Below are positions 16,730-25,176 of a DNA stretch of 64,000 bases, piece after piece. Origin of the DNA: JAOZPE01 sp964601275 (GTDB lineage Bacteria > Krumholzibacteriota > Krumholzibacteriia > JAJRXK01). The notes under the pieces are model-generated. The model made no database searches and was not told the DNA's origin. It worked only from the letters and a program-made list of their open reading frames with translations. Numbering within the stretch: position 1 is the first letter of the stretch; every line of letters begins with the position of its first letter. The stretch is from the NCBI GenBank assembly GCA_964601275.1, contig CAZRMV010000004.1, positions 1 to 64,000 of the forward strand. The letters run 5' to 3'. The position numbers and the translations under genes are program-made.

Positions 16730-18430
16730 TCAGAGCGAGGGATGCTTCCGGTTCCACCGGGTCGCCCGTTGGTACGCGGCGGCCAGGGCCACGATGGCTC
16801 CCTCTCCATAGTTGCGCCCGATGAAGCTCAGACTCGTCGGAGTTCCATCCTCGCGGAACCCGTCGGGCACCACCACGCAAGGATGTCCGGTGAGGTTGGT
16901 GTCGAGCAGGCTGCGCCCGGCGAAGGAAGGACAGACGTAGCCGTCCAGTTCACCCAGCATCTCCTCGAAACGCTGTTGCAGCAGGGTGCGGGCGCGCTGG
17001 GCCTGCACGTACTGCACCCCGGGGATCAACTGGGCGGCGCGGAAGACGTTGGGCCAGGCGTCTTTCACCTGGCGGACCAGCTCGTCGTCGCGGCCGCTGC
17101 GGGTGAGTTGATCGAAGGCCGACGCCGCCTCCACGTCGAGGATCACCAGCATCTCCTCTACCGGAAGATCGGGAAGCTCGATGGGCCGCAAGCTCACCCC
17201 GAGCTTCTCGATCTCCCCCAGGGCAGCCGCGTCGATGGAGACGTCGTCGTACTCGCTCTCGAACGCGGCCTTGGTGTAGCCGAACTTCAAATCCTTGATT
17301 TCTTCCGGTGAATACGTTTTCCACGGGGCGGTCACCGCGTCCCGATCGTGACCGTCGGCGCCGTGGATCGCCCACAGCACCAGGGCGGCGTCCTCGGCCG
17401 AGCGGGCCAGCACACCGATCTTGTCCATGGTCCAGGACAGGGCCATGCAGCCGGTGCGCGGAACCCGCCCGAAGGTCGGCCGCAAGCCGGTGGCGCCGCA
17501 ACGCGCTGAGGGAGAGACGATCGAACCCAGGGTTTCCGTTCCCAGGGCGAAGGGCAATCCCCCGGCCGCGACCGCCGAGGCGCTGCCCGCCGACGAGCCG
17601 CTGCTGCCCTGGTCGAGCTTCCAGGGATTCTTCGTCGTCCCACCGAACCACACATCGCCCCAGGCGAGGGCCCCCACGGTGGTCTTGGCGATGAGCACCG
17701 CCCCCGCCTCGTCCAGGCGGCGCACCGCCTCGGCATCCTCGTCGATCACCTGGTCCTGGTAGGGCTTGGCGCCCCAGGTGGTGCGGTATCCCTGCACCGC
17801 CAGCAGGTCCTTGGCGCCCCAGGGAATCCCGTGCAAGGGGCCGCGATAGCGTCCCGCGGCCATTTCCGCGTCGGCCCGGGCGGCCGCCTCCAGCGCGCGG
17901 TCCTCGGTGAAGGTGATCACGCACTGGAGTTTCTCATCGAGTCGTTTCAAGCGTTCGAGGAAGAAGCGCGTGAGTTCCACACTGGTGATCGCCCGCGTGC
18001 GCAACAGGCGGGAGAGTTCGAAAACCGACGCGAAGGCCAGCTTGTTGCGCTCGGGCACGGTGGGCTTTTCCACCAGCTTTCCCGGGTCGAGCGCGCGGGT
18101 GATCGGCTCCCAGGCGCGAGGCTCTTCCGGCGGGTCGAAGGAGATCTCTTCGTTGCTGCGGGGGAAGAAGGTGGTGGCCGGGGAGACTTCGTTGCCGATC
18201 TGCAGGGCGACCAACGCCTGCAACGACTTCAGGTGATCCCGCACCGATTCGGCCATGAGCTTGCGCTCGTCCTCGGTGAAGGTGACTCCGGCCAGGCTCT
18301 CGGCCCGGGCGATGGTCTCCAGGCTGATTCCTTCGTCCCCGGCGGCGAGCAGCTCGGGGGCGACGGCCAGCATCAAGGCGCTGGCGGCGGAAGTTCCCAG
18401 GAAACGGCGGCGGTCGAGGGTTCTGGACAT
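16730..18430 (-). CDS. Tat-exported amidase (amidase signature family)
   Basis: 566-residue amidase-signature hydrolase. The N-terminus has a twin-arginine signal ('DRRRFLGTSAASALMLA'), so it is probably folded in the cytoplasm and exported. The Ser-cisSer-Lys site is recognisable: Lys207 in 'GIPWGAKDLL', the Gly/Ser-rich 'DQGSSGSSAGSASA' (residues 273-286), and the nucleophile region 'ETLGSIVSPSARCGATGLRP' with Ser303. These are aligned with glutamyl-tRNA amidotransferase A and aryl-amidases; export argues against a tRNA role. The ATG at 18430 has an excellent AGGAGG nearby. An open frame continues upstream but is only the antisense of the methyltransferase gene. Confidence 0.9.
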   Translation of the reverse strand: MSRTLDRRRFLGTSAASALMLAVAPELLAAGDEGISLETIARAESLAGVTFTEDERKLMAESVRDHLKSLQALVALQIGNEVSPATTFFPRSNEEISFDPPEEPRAWEPITRALDPGKLVEKPTVPERNKLAFASVFELSRLLRTRAITSVELTRFFLERLKRLDEKLQCVITFTEDRALEAAARADAEMAAGRYRGPLHGIPWGAKDLLAVQGYRTTWGAKPYQDQVIDEDAEAVRRLDEAGAVLIAKTTVGALAWGDVWFGGTTKNPWKLDQGSSGSSAGSASAVAAGGLPFALGTETLGSIVSPSARCGATGLRPTFGRVPRTGCMALSWTMDKIGVLARSAEDAALVLWAIHGADGHDRDAVTAPWKTYSPEEIKDLKFGYTKAAFESEYDDVSIDAAALGEIEKLGVSLRPIELPDLPVEEMLVILDVEAASAFDQLTRSGRDDELVRQVKDAWPNVFRAAQLIPGVQYVQAQRARTLLQQRFEEMLGELDGYVCPSFAGRSLLDTNLTGHPCVVVPDGFREDGTPTSLSFIGRNYGEGAIVALAAAYQRATRWNRKHPSL

Positions 18431-18595
18431 GATCTTCCTCCTCTTGCGGGGGCCCGGTCGAGTATCGCCATCCGCCCCCTTGTTGTCGCGGGAAAATCCC
18501 CCTTCCCGCGCCCTTGGCCGAAAGAGCGAACGAGAAGCCCTGCTCGACCGATCCGGCCACCGTGCATATGCTGGCCCGGAAAGGAGACGAGGGCC

Positions 18596-19402
18596 ATGGC
18601 CAAGGAACAGCGATACCTGATGCGCGGGGGCGTCCCGCTGATGACGACCACGCTCTGGGACTACTCCTCGCGCACCTATCCGGGCGGAAGGCAGGGCGAC
18701 GACGACTACGCGGGCGCCACTCCCAGCTACATCGTCTGGAACCTCCTGCAACGCTACACCCAGCCCCGCTGGCTGGTGGTCGACCCGATGGCCGGAAGCG
18801 GAACCACCCTCGACGTGGCCCGCGACCTCAAGCGTCGCGCGCTGGGCTACGATCTCCAACCCACCCGCAAGGACATCTTCCGGGCCGACGCCCGGGATCT
18901 TCCACTGGAGAGCGGCAAGGCCGACTTCGTCTTCATCGATCCTCCGTACTCGACGCACCTCACGTATTCGGGAAGCAAGGAGTGCATCGGCGAGCTGGAC
19001 GCCCGCAAGGGGCCCCGGTACTTCGAGGAGATGGAGAAGGTGTTCCGGGAAGCCCATCGCGTGCTGCGCTTCGATCGATACTTCGCGCTGTACGTGAGCG
19101 ACTCGGCCCGCAAGGGCCGCGACTTCGTCCCCATCGGCTTCGAACTCTTCGCCCGGCTGCGGCGGCTCTTCACCCCGGTGGACATCGTGGCGGTGGTCCG
19201 CCACAACCGCACGCTGAAGCGCCGCCATTGGCACACCAGCGCGGTCGAGGGCAATTACTTCCTGCGGGGTTTCAACTACCTGTTCATCCTGAAGAAGACC
19301 GCGGGGCCGGCAAGAACGCCCGCGCGGAGGAAGAAGACCGCGGGGCCGGCGAAAGCGCCCGGGCGCCGGTCATCTCAAGCCTCGCGCCGCAGGGATTCAT
19401 AG
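18596..19402 (+). CDS. DNA methyltransferase, N4/N6 (DPPY) type
   Basis: 268-residue AdoMet-dependent methyltransferase. The AdoMet-binding motif I 'DPMAGSGTTLDVA' (residues 63-75) precedes the catalytic 'FIDPPYSTH' (DPPY at 115-118), so the order is motif I then IV. The end 'GFNYLFILKK' is typical of site-specific DNA methylases; an RNA methyltransferase cannot be excluded. No target-recognition domain of normal size and no endonuclease gene are nearby. The ATG at 18596 has GGAG nine bases upstream. A basic C-terminal tail is built from two copies of a 13-residue unit. The last 28 bases overlap the 3' end of the convergent HEPN toxin gene. It is divergent from the amidase across 165 bases. 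Confidence 0.8.
   Translation: MAKEQRYLMRGGVPLMTTTLWDYSSRTYPGGRQGDDDYAGATPSYIVWNLLQRYTQPRWLVVDPMAGSGTTLDVARDLKRRALGYDLQPTRKDIFRADARDLPLESGKADFVFIDPPYSTHLTYSGSKECIGELDARKGPRYFEEMEKVFREAHRVLRFDRYFALYVSDSARKGRDFVPIGFELFARLRRLFTPVDIVAVVRHNRTLKRRHWHTSAVEGNYFLRGFNYLFILKKTAGPARTPARRKKTAGPAKAPGRRSSQASRRRDS
19292..19369 (+). repeat. Two 39-bp tandem repeats in the methyltransferase C-terminus
   Basis: Units 19292-19330 and 19331-19369 encode 'KKTAGPARTPARR' and 'KKTAGPAKAPGRR'. The first 20 bases of the units are identical. The result is a Lys/Arg/Pro tail that could bind nucleic acid non-specifically. Confidence 0.85.
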
Positions 19403-19743
19403 AGCGCCTCGAGCTGGGGCACGTGGCGAGGGAGGCGGAGAAAGACCTGTTCGGCCAGGCTCTGGTCGTAGGTGTGGCTGGTGAGATTCCGGTCGCCCAA
19501 CATCTCCAGCCACGGCCCTTCCTCGATCCATCCCTGGCGATAGGCCGCCTGCAGACAAGAGCGCGGGGAGGCGCAGTCCAACCCCTCGCGACGCAGGCGC
19601 TGCTGTGCGGCCTTCCAGGCCAGTTCGAAACAGAACTCGAATCGCTGGATGGCGGCGTCGCGAACCACGTCCGAGGGCGGAAGATCGAGAACCTCGCGCA
19701 GGCGCACGATGGCCGAACCGAGGCTTTCCAACGGTGCGTTCAC
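19375..19743 (-). CDS. HEPN-domain toxin, HepT-like (nucleotidyltransferase substrate-binding family)
   Basis: 122-residue all-helical protein of the HI0074/HepT family. It carries the HEPN signature R-x4-H-x-Y as Arg85, His90 and Tyr92 in 'DRNLTSHTYD'. In characterised type VII systems HepT is a ribonuclease whose Tyr is AMPylated by the partner MntA. The partner is directly upstream and its stop overlaps this GTG start (GTGA, four bases), so the two are translationally coupled. The usual bacterial size is 120-140 residues. Its 3' end overlaps the methyltransferase gene on the other strand. Confidence 0.85.
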   Translation of the reverse strand: MNAPLESLGSAIVRLREVLDLPPSDVVRDAAIQRFEFCFELAWKAAQQRLRREGLDCASPRSCLQAAYRQGWIEEGPWLEMLGDRNLTSHTYDQSLAEQVFLRLPRHVPQLEALYESLRREA

Positions 19744-20048
19744 AGTTCGATCCCTTCGCGAAGGATGGCCTCGCGGCGGATCTCGTTCAAGGCATGCAGA
19801 TCCACCAGGTCGATTCCCCTCAGAGTCGACAGGGAGTCGAGAACCTCGCGCAGGCGCGCGCTCTCGGAGGCTTCGAGCGACCGACCGGCATCCACGGCCA
19901 GGTCGATGTCCGAGCGGGGAACCGCGGTTCCCCGGACCCATGAACCGAACCACCAGATCCGGGTCGGCGCGCCCAGGACGCTTCGGATCAGCCCGGCCGC
20001 CTCTTCGGCCAGTTCACGCGGCATCGCAGATGGTGGTGACGGCGCCAT
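19740..20048 (-). CDS. MntA-like minimal nucleotidyltransferase (antitoxin)
   Basis: 102-residue minimal nucleotidyltransferase. The Pol-beta-type active site 'FGSWVRGTAVPRSDIDLAVD' has G-S at 35-36 and metal-binding Asp47 and Asp49. In MntA/HepT modules this enzyme neutralises the HEPN toxin by AMPylation. I chose the ATG at 20048 because GGAG lies six bases upstream; a downstream ATG at 20024 has no such site. A TTGACA box lies 60 bases upstream. The pair is therefore a complete toxin-antitoxin operon. Confidence 0.85.
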   Translation of the reverse strand: MAPSPPSAMPRELAEEAAGLIRSVLGAPTRIWWFGSWVRGTAVPRSDIDLAVDAGRSLEASESARLREVLDSLSTLRGIDLVDLHALNEIRREAILREGIEL

Positions 20049-20086
20049 GCCCGCTCCCGCGTGCAAAGGAGGAAGTACCGGGGAAG

Positions 20087-20115
20087 ATGCTGGGCCGATC
20101 CACGCCGCTTGTCAA
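20087..20115 (-). promoter_or_regulatory. Candidate sigma-70 promoter of the mntA/hepT-like operon
   Basis: On the minus strand a consensus -35 TTGACA (20115-20110) is separated by 17 bases from CAGCAT (20092-20087), a weak -10. This would give a leader of about 30 bases before the ATG at 20048. Only the -35 and the spacing are strong. Confidence 0.4.
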
Positions 20116-20145
20116 CCATCACGAACTCGCCGCCGGGGCTCCATT

Positions 20146-21015
20146 CTACCTCGCCAGGACCAGGGAGGTAGACAGCCTTGTTTTCCCGTTTTCCAAGACG
20201 GCTCGGTAGGCTCCACTGGCGACAGGTCTTCCCTGATCATCTCGTCCATCCCAAACGACATGCTGACGCCCTGCCGGACGCGACCCATCGACGAGCGTCC
20301 TCACCTTGCGCCCCCGGAGGTCGTAGAGGACAAGATGAACCACCGAAGCGGTGGGAAGATCGAAGACCAACTCCGTTCGGGGGTTGAAGGGGTTCGGTGC
20401 GGCATGCAACTTCACCGGCCGCCTGGACGTCAGCCCGCCGGCTTTCATCGCATTCGTCGAACCCACCGTGGTCCCAGTGTCAGAGTCGACCGTGAGTCCC
20501 ATCGCCAGGCTCAAGGCGGGGTCGAGGCGGTCGTAACTCCTCCCCCCGTCGGGCGACAGCAATTGATCCCCGGCAACCGACGCCAACCGGAAGTAGCCTA
20601 TGGCTGGCCCCCCGCTCGCCCCTCTTCCTGGAACATCATTGCCCCGCTCGAAGACCGCGGCCAACCACACGCGACGTGTCCTCTCCACCGATTCCGCGCG
20701 CAGAACCACCGAAAGAGCCTCGTTCTGTGAGGGCGAGGGGCCAAGAACCTGGGCCTCCACCTGATCCCAATCGGGAAGTCCACCGGGACCACTGCCGAGG
20801 AGGTATACCGCGGTGGGAGCTGCCAGACGATCGTTCAGGTAGAGATAGGCACCGGTGACCCGGGTTCCCCCGGACAACTCAAAGGCCCTCAGGTACGTGG
20901 GCATCGTCGCCGAGCCATCGTAGCAGAGGACACCATCCACAGCTCCGGCTGTTGGGGCGAGAACCATGGAAGTGATCAGGGAAAGCGCAACCCTCAACGA
21001 CATTCTCCACGACAT
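20146..21015 (-). CDS. Secreted protein with FlgD-like / T9SS-type C-terminal domain
   Basis: 289 residues. A signal peptide ('VALSLITSMVLAPTAGA') precedes a region of about 170 residues of unknown fold. The last 80 residues are a FlgD-like Ig / C-terminal sorting domain: 'APNPFNPRTELVFDLP', 'LYDLRGRKVRTLVDG' and 'DDQGRPVASGAYRAVL'. Such domains direct proteins to the outer surface in FCB bacteria. The ATG at 21015 has GGAGG eight bases upstream. It begins one base after the stop of the FG-GAP gene, so the two are one operon, and the pair may act together. Confidence 0.75.
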   Translation of the reverse strand: MSWRMSLRVALSLITSMVLAPTAGAVDGVLCYDGSATMPTYLRAFELSGGTRVTGAYLYLNDRLAAPTAVYLLGSGPGGLPDWDQVEAQVLGPSPSQNEALSVVLRAESVERTRRVWLAAVFERGNDVPGRGASGGPAIGYFRLASVAGDQLLSPDGGRSYDRLDPALSLAMGLTVDSDTGTTVGSTNAMKAGGLTSRRPVKLHAAPNPFNPRTELVFDLPTASVVHLVLYDLRGRKVRTLVDGSRPAGRQHVVWDGRDDQGRPVASGAYRAVLENGKTRLSTSLVLAR

Positions 21016-21016
21016 T

Positions 21017-22772
21017 CTAGATACCTCCAATACAACTCTTGATGGTGATGCTCCCGGAATCACTCCACGATTGGGCCACCGCGTTCTTTGAACGAACCAC
21101 GTAGTTGAGCTTGCATCCTGGATAACAATCCTGGTCCTGCCAGGTGAGAACGTGGTGATACAGATTCAGGCTCGTTCGGGTTACCGTCCACGTCACATCA
21201 GCGTCCTGGGAACTGATGGTGGTGACATACACATAGCAGTTGCTTCCCGAAGAACCCGCAGCCAGGCTGATATCGACTTGGTCTTCTGTGGAGGCGCCCA
21301 CCGTATCCCATTCGAAGACGAAGTCCACCGTCCCCGGTGCAAGCACCTTCACCGCCGCCACCGAGTTCAGTTCGACATACGGTATGCTCTGGTCCTGCAG
21401 GACAACCGTTTGTCCGGCATTCAGATTCTCGAAATCGGTGATCACACCATTGGGCCAGTGTACCGACAGCGAAACCAGATTCTGCTGACCGGCCCCGAAG
21501 ACCATGGGAACCGATGGTCCTGTGCTCGTACTCTTGTGTCCCTGCACCCACTGGCCTGCGCCTGTATCCGTGTTCTCGACGTAGGTGCCGATGAGATCGG
21601 TGTTCGTGGTTCTGTCCACGTGGTACTGGCCGACTGCATGGCCCTCAAGGCGCACCACCAGAGAGTTGTTATACGGGTCGTCACCCGCTGGAGGACAGTT
21701 CGTGCAGATACGCGTATCGAAGTTCTCCATGAAGAGGCGGACATTTCCGTTGTCATCGGCCTGGAAGAGGTCGACGTCGCCGTCCCCGTCGAAGTCAGTG
21801 GCTACACCGTGGGCGATGCCCACCCCGGGTAGGCAGTGAGCGCACATAGCTCGAGCCCGTGGATGTCGTTTTGACCAAATCGGACTGGATGTCCCCGGAA
21901 GTGAAGAACTCGGCGTAGCCACCCTGATCGTCGATGATCTGCGCGACAGCCACTGAACGGCCGATGAGATTTCGCAGGTCCTGCCATTGAGCTGCGGTAC
22001 TGCAAGTCAAGGTAGGAGAACTCCCACCACTGTTGATCCGCACGTCCGAGGCTCCGCTTCCAGTGGTATCCCCGTTGAGCTCGAAGAGATCGAGATCTCC
22101 GTCATGATCGAGGTCGATCCACACGAAATCCTCAGGCACCTGGACGTAGCTGTCCCCCTGCAACACGCCGGAAACCACACTGAAGGACGCGGTTCCCGAA
22201 GCGCCGTTGTTGTGCAAGATCTGTTTGATCAATGTGCCACCATCGGTGACCAGGTCCACCCAGCCATCTCCATCGTAGTCACCCCATGCGGCCACGGGTC
22301 CGTCCCAGATTCCGCTGCCGCGGATGCCGAGCGAGGCGCCGACCTCGGTGAAGGTGCCATCGCCGTTGTTGCGGTACAGCAGGTTACCTCCATCGTTTGG
22401 GGAGTAGACATAGAGATCGATGTCTCCATCGTTGTCGTAGTCCGCGGGGAGGGGGGCGAGGGAACCTTCGCTAGGTCGGGAGTTCTGGGGGTACACAATA
22501 GACGTCTTGTTAGTCCATTGAGGGAAGCCGTTAAATATGGGCTTTCCTTTATGGAAAACCGCAGGCGTGCTCTCATAGGAGACCTGCAGCTCCAAGTGCC
22601 CATCGGCGTTGTAGTCGAAGGTCGCGATCCCCGTGGAGATCCCACCAGGCAGCGTGATGTTGATCTGGGACGTCTTGTCGACGAAGCGGGCGTCGGAGAA
22701 GCAGTCAGTGGTTGTTGCAAGCAGGAGAAGCAGAGCAAGAGGCAGCGCGAGCGCGCCTCTTCGTGTGTTCAT
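21017..22772 (-). pseudogene. Secreted FG-GAP/VCBS-repeat protein interrupted by a single frameshift
   Basis: From the ATG at 22772 (preceded by GAGGAGG) a signal peptide leads into repeats with the calcium-binding FG-GAP pattern: 'DYDNDGDIDLYVY', 'WGDYDGDGWVDLVTDGG', 'WIDLDHDGDLDLFELNGD'. The frame ends after 'SSYVRSLPTRGGHRPRC' at 21795. The family sequence resumes in another frame with 'VGIAHGVATDFDGDGDVDLF' and runs to 21017 with a 'VVLQD'-type UnbV/ASPIC-like segment. Omitting one base from the four-G run (plus-strand CCCC 21823-21826) restores one frame of about 585 residues. It could be a sequencing error, a recent mutation or a switchable tract. It sits between the beta-helix gene (11 bases upstream) and the FlgD-domain gene. 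Confidence 0.75.
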
Positions 22773-22783
22773 GAGAAACCTCC

Positions 22784-23938
22784 TCAGTAGTGCGATTTGA
22801 AGCTCCCGAAGGAGCTTTTCTTGGCCGGTAAGGGGACATCCCGTATCGGCCAGAACTCGACAAATCCCTGCGGGTTTTCCTTGGGATCATCGTGGCCGTC
22901 GAAGATGCTGGCCGCGATGGCGATGGAGTCTGTTGTGCCCCACCAGTTGTTGGTGAAATCGAAGATCGTTGTCGGCTCGGAGTTGTACGCGTTCAGGAGC
23001 ACGGAATATAATCTCGAGTTCGTGATCTCGGAGTCGTGAAGCTGAATCGTGCCATAGTGAGTCGCCAAGGCTCCATAGGTCATGTCATCGAACTTGCACG
23101 CTTCGGCGACGATCTGTCCGCCACTTGTGACCTCCATTCCAATGGGTCCAGGAATGGAGTCGCCGCCAGCGAGAGAACACCTGGAAGCTCGGATCAGTCC
23201 TCCGTTCCAGGCGATGAACGCAGATACTCTCAAGTCGCGCGCGGTGCAATCCGTGACATCAGCAGTTCCCGGGCCAAAGATTTCCACCATTCCATAACGA
23301 ACAAACTCGGAGCTACTGAGATCCAGCTTTCCATCATAGGCGACGTAACACGCCCTACTTACTCCACCCGGCCCCGTTCTGGCCTCGAAATGGCAGCCAT
23401 CTACGACCGCCGTAGCCTCGATCGTTGCGCTGATGCAGCTGTAGTAGCAGCGGTAGAATTTGCTATCATGGATCGACACATGTGTCCCGGGATTCCCACT
23501 GATAATTCCATCCCCAAGATCTTCGAAGACACAGTCGCGAACGGTGGAGGTGCCCGCCCAGAACATCATCCCGTACCCTCCACCGTCCTTGATCTGAACC
23601 CCTTCGAAGGTGCAACTCTGATCAGTGAACAGACAATAGTTCTCGGTTCCATCGGGCCCATCGATCCACGCCAGTTCGGTGCCGATGATCGTGAGCGGCT
23701 TGTCGATCCAACCCACTGCCTCCCGGTCCTTGCGGTCCTGATGACGTGTGGTGGTCTCGGAGAAGGTCCCCCCCTCGATGAAGATCGTATCCCCGGGCGC
23801 CGCCGCATCGAGCGCCTCCTGCAAGATCCGGTAGGTCGGAGGCCCCCACTTGCGCACGACGAGGGTGTCCGCCAGCGCGGAACTCGAAACAAGCAACAGG
23901 AAAAGAACAACAAGTGCGTGAGGCTTCTGATATGACAT
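22784..23938 (-). CDS. Secreted right-handed beta-helix repeat protein
   Basis: 384 residues from the ATG at 23938, which has GGAG six bases upstream. A signal peptide ('ALVVLFLLLVSSSALA') is followed by 'LQEALDAAAPGDTIFIEGG', the standard opening of beta-helix surface proteins, then many short repeats with Cys and Asn ladders ('STVRDCVFEDLGDGI', 'TADVTDCTARDLRV'). It ends with the cap 'NNWWGTTDSIAIAASIFDGH' and the tail 'SSFGSFKSHY'. The fold is shared with pectate lyases and NosD; no catalytic residues can be assigned. It is first in a run with the FG-GAP and FlgD-domain genes. Confidence 0.82.
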   Translation of the reverse strand: MSYQKPHALVVLFLLLVSSSALADTLVVRKWGPPTYRILQEALDAAAPGDTIFIEGGTFSETTTRHQDRKDREAVGWIDKPLTIIGTELAWIDGPDGTENYCLFTDQSCTFEGVQIKDGGGYGMMFWAGTSTVRDCVFEDLGDGIISGNPGTHVSIHDSKFYRCYYSCISATIEATAVVDGCHFEARTGPGGVSRACYVAYDGKLDLSSSEFVRYGMVEIFGPGTADVTDCTARDLRVSAFIAWNGGLIRASRCSLAGGDSIPGPIGMEVTSGGQIVAEACKFDDMTYGALATHYGTIQLHDSEITNSRLYSVLLNAYNSEPTTIFDFTNNWWGTTDSIAIAASIFDGHDDPKENPQGFVEFWPIRDVPLPAKKSSFGSFKSHY

Positions 23939-24129
23939 CTCACACTCCAAACGTTTCGCGGTTTGAGAAGACGGCATGCAGACAAGCGGCGGGGGGGGAA
24001 ACACCACCCCACGGACTTTGGTCCCAGCATGCTTCTCAATGGCTACACCAGGTGAACAGCAGCACAATCAGGCGGGAGCCGCGCTGCAAAGCCCACCGGT
24101 CGGGTGAGAGCACCCCGCGAAACAGGAAA

Positions 24130-24169
24130 AGGGTACCCCCCCCCCCATAGATTATGTCAAGAAAAAAAA
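24130..24169 (-). promoter_or_regulatory. TTGACA box followed by an 11-G tract upstream of the beta-helix operon
   Basis: On the minus strand an A/T-rich stretch (8 T at 24169-24162) is followed by TTGACA (24160-24155), then a run of 11 G (24146-24136), then TACCCT (24135-24130). The spacing between the two boxes is 19 bases. A change of two G would give the optimal 17. Whether it drives the gene at 23938 is inference. Confidence 0.35.
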
Positions 24170-24188
24170 TCCCCGTCCAGTCGGTCCA

Positions 24189-24530
24189 TCACGAGGGGGG
24201 TTCCGGGAGAAAGTCAGCTTGAACTTTGCCGTCAAATGGACAACTCAAGAGTAGAGAGTCTGGCCGCCAGTGCCTCCTGGTGATCGGTTGGCGTTTCGTT
24301 GCCGAGGCGCCGTCATTGCGCAGCAGTTGACGGACATTCCCATCCGTGACCAGATCCACCCATCCATCACCGTCGTAGTCACCCCATGCGGCCACAGGTC
24401 CGCCCCAGATTCCGCTGCCGCGGATGCCAACTATCGCGCCGACCTCGGTGAAGGTGCCATCGCCGTTGTTGCGGTACAGCAGATTGCCCCCGTCGTTGGG
24501 GGAGTAGACATAGAGATCGATGTCTCGGGC
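24189..24530 (-). pseudogene. Fragment of a second FG-GAP repeat gene
   Basis: The minus-strand reading 'DIDLYVYSPNDGGNLLYRNN' through 'GDYDGDGWVDLVTDG' is nearly identical to the middle of the FG-GAP protein at 21017-22772, with several base changes. It lacks both a start and the downstream half. After 'NDGASATKRQP' it runs into unrelated codons to a stop at 24189. It is a truncated duplicate, cut at about 24530 just before the Nudix gene. Confidence 0.8.
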
Positions 24531-24615
24531 GTCAGGAAATCCCTGCGGATCGGTGCGTTTCTGCTACACTTCGTGCTCGTTTCGACCGTTCCCCCTCGCC
24601 CTCTGGAGCCCAGCC

Positions 24616-25176
24616 TTGACCCTGCAACCCTGGCCCATCCTGAAGGAAGAGACCCTCGCCGACATGGGAATCTTCCAATTGCACGAAGTGCAGGCGCGCA
24701 ATCCCCGCACCGGCCAGGCCCGACGTCTGGCCCTGGTCTCGACCGTCGACTGGGTGAACGTCATTGCACTCACTCCCGAAAGGGAAGTGGTCCTGGTGCG
24801 TCAATGGCGCCACGGCAGCCGCTCGATCACCCTGGAGATCCCCGGGGGCTTGATCGACGCCGGGGAGAAGCCGGCCGAAGCGGCCGCCCGCGAGGTGCGT
24901 GAAGAAACCGGTTACGTGGGGGACCCTCCGACCAAGCTGGGCGTGGTGCTTCCCAACCCCGCCTTCCTGGACAACTTCTGCACCACCTACCTCATCGAGA
25001 ACTGCCGCCTGGAAGGCGATCTGCAGCTCGACGACGGCGAAGACATCGAGGTGGTGAAGCTTCCCCTGACGGAGATCCCCCAGCGGATCGCGCAGGGAGA
25101 GATCCGCCATGCCTTGGTGATCTGCGGGTTCTACTGGCTGCGGCAGGAGCGGCCCGAGCTGTTCGCAACCGCCTAG
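24616..25176 (+). CDS. Nudix hydrolase, ADP-ribose pyrophosphatase-like
   Basis: 186-residue Nudix enzyme. The Nudix box G-x5-E-x7-REVREETGY is present ('GGLIDAGEKPAEAAAREVRE', then 'ETGYVG'). The flanks ('VVLVRQWRHGSRSITLEIPG') and the N-terminal 'ILKEETLADMG' match ADP-ribose / NDP-sugar pyrophosphatases such as NudF-type enzymes, which hydrolyse ADP-ribose to AMP and ribose-5-phosphate. The family N-terminus starts upstream of the first in-frame ATG (24664), and a TTG at 24616 has GGAG seven bases upstream, so I use TTG. It is convergent with the lipoprotein gene (four-base overlap). Confidence 0.85.
   Translation: MTLQPWPILKEETLADMGIFQLHEVQARNPRTGQARRLALVSTVDWVNVIALTPEREVVLVRQWRHGSRSITLEIPGGLIDAGEKPAEAAAREVREETGYVGDPPTKLGVVLPNPAFLDNFCTTYLIENCRLEGDLQLDDGEDIEVVKLPLTEIPQRIAQGEIRHALVICGFYWLRQERPELFATA

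Noticed and set aside
16730..19234. 834-residue amidase starting at 19234
   Set aside because: The first 270 codons are antisense to the methyltransferase; the Tat signal and AGGAGG set the start at 18430.
24120..24188. Poly-G and poly-T tracts as a terminator
   Set aside because: There is no stem of adequate length before the T run on the minus strand.
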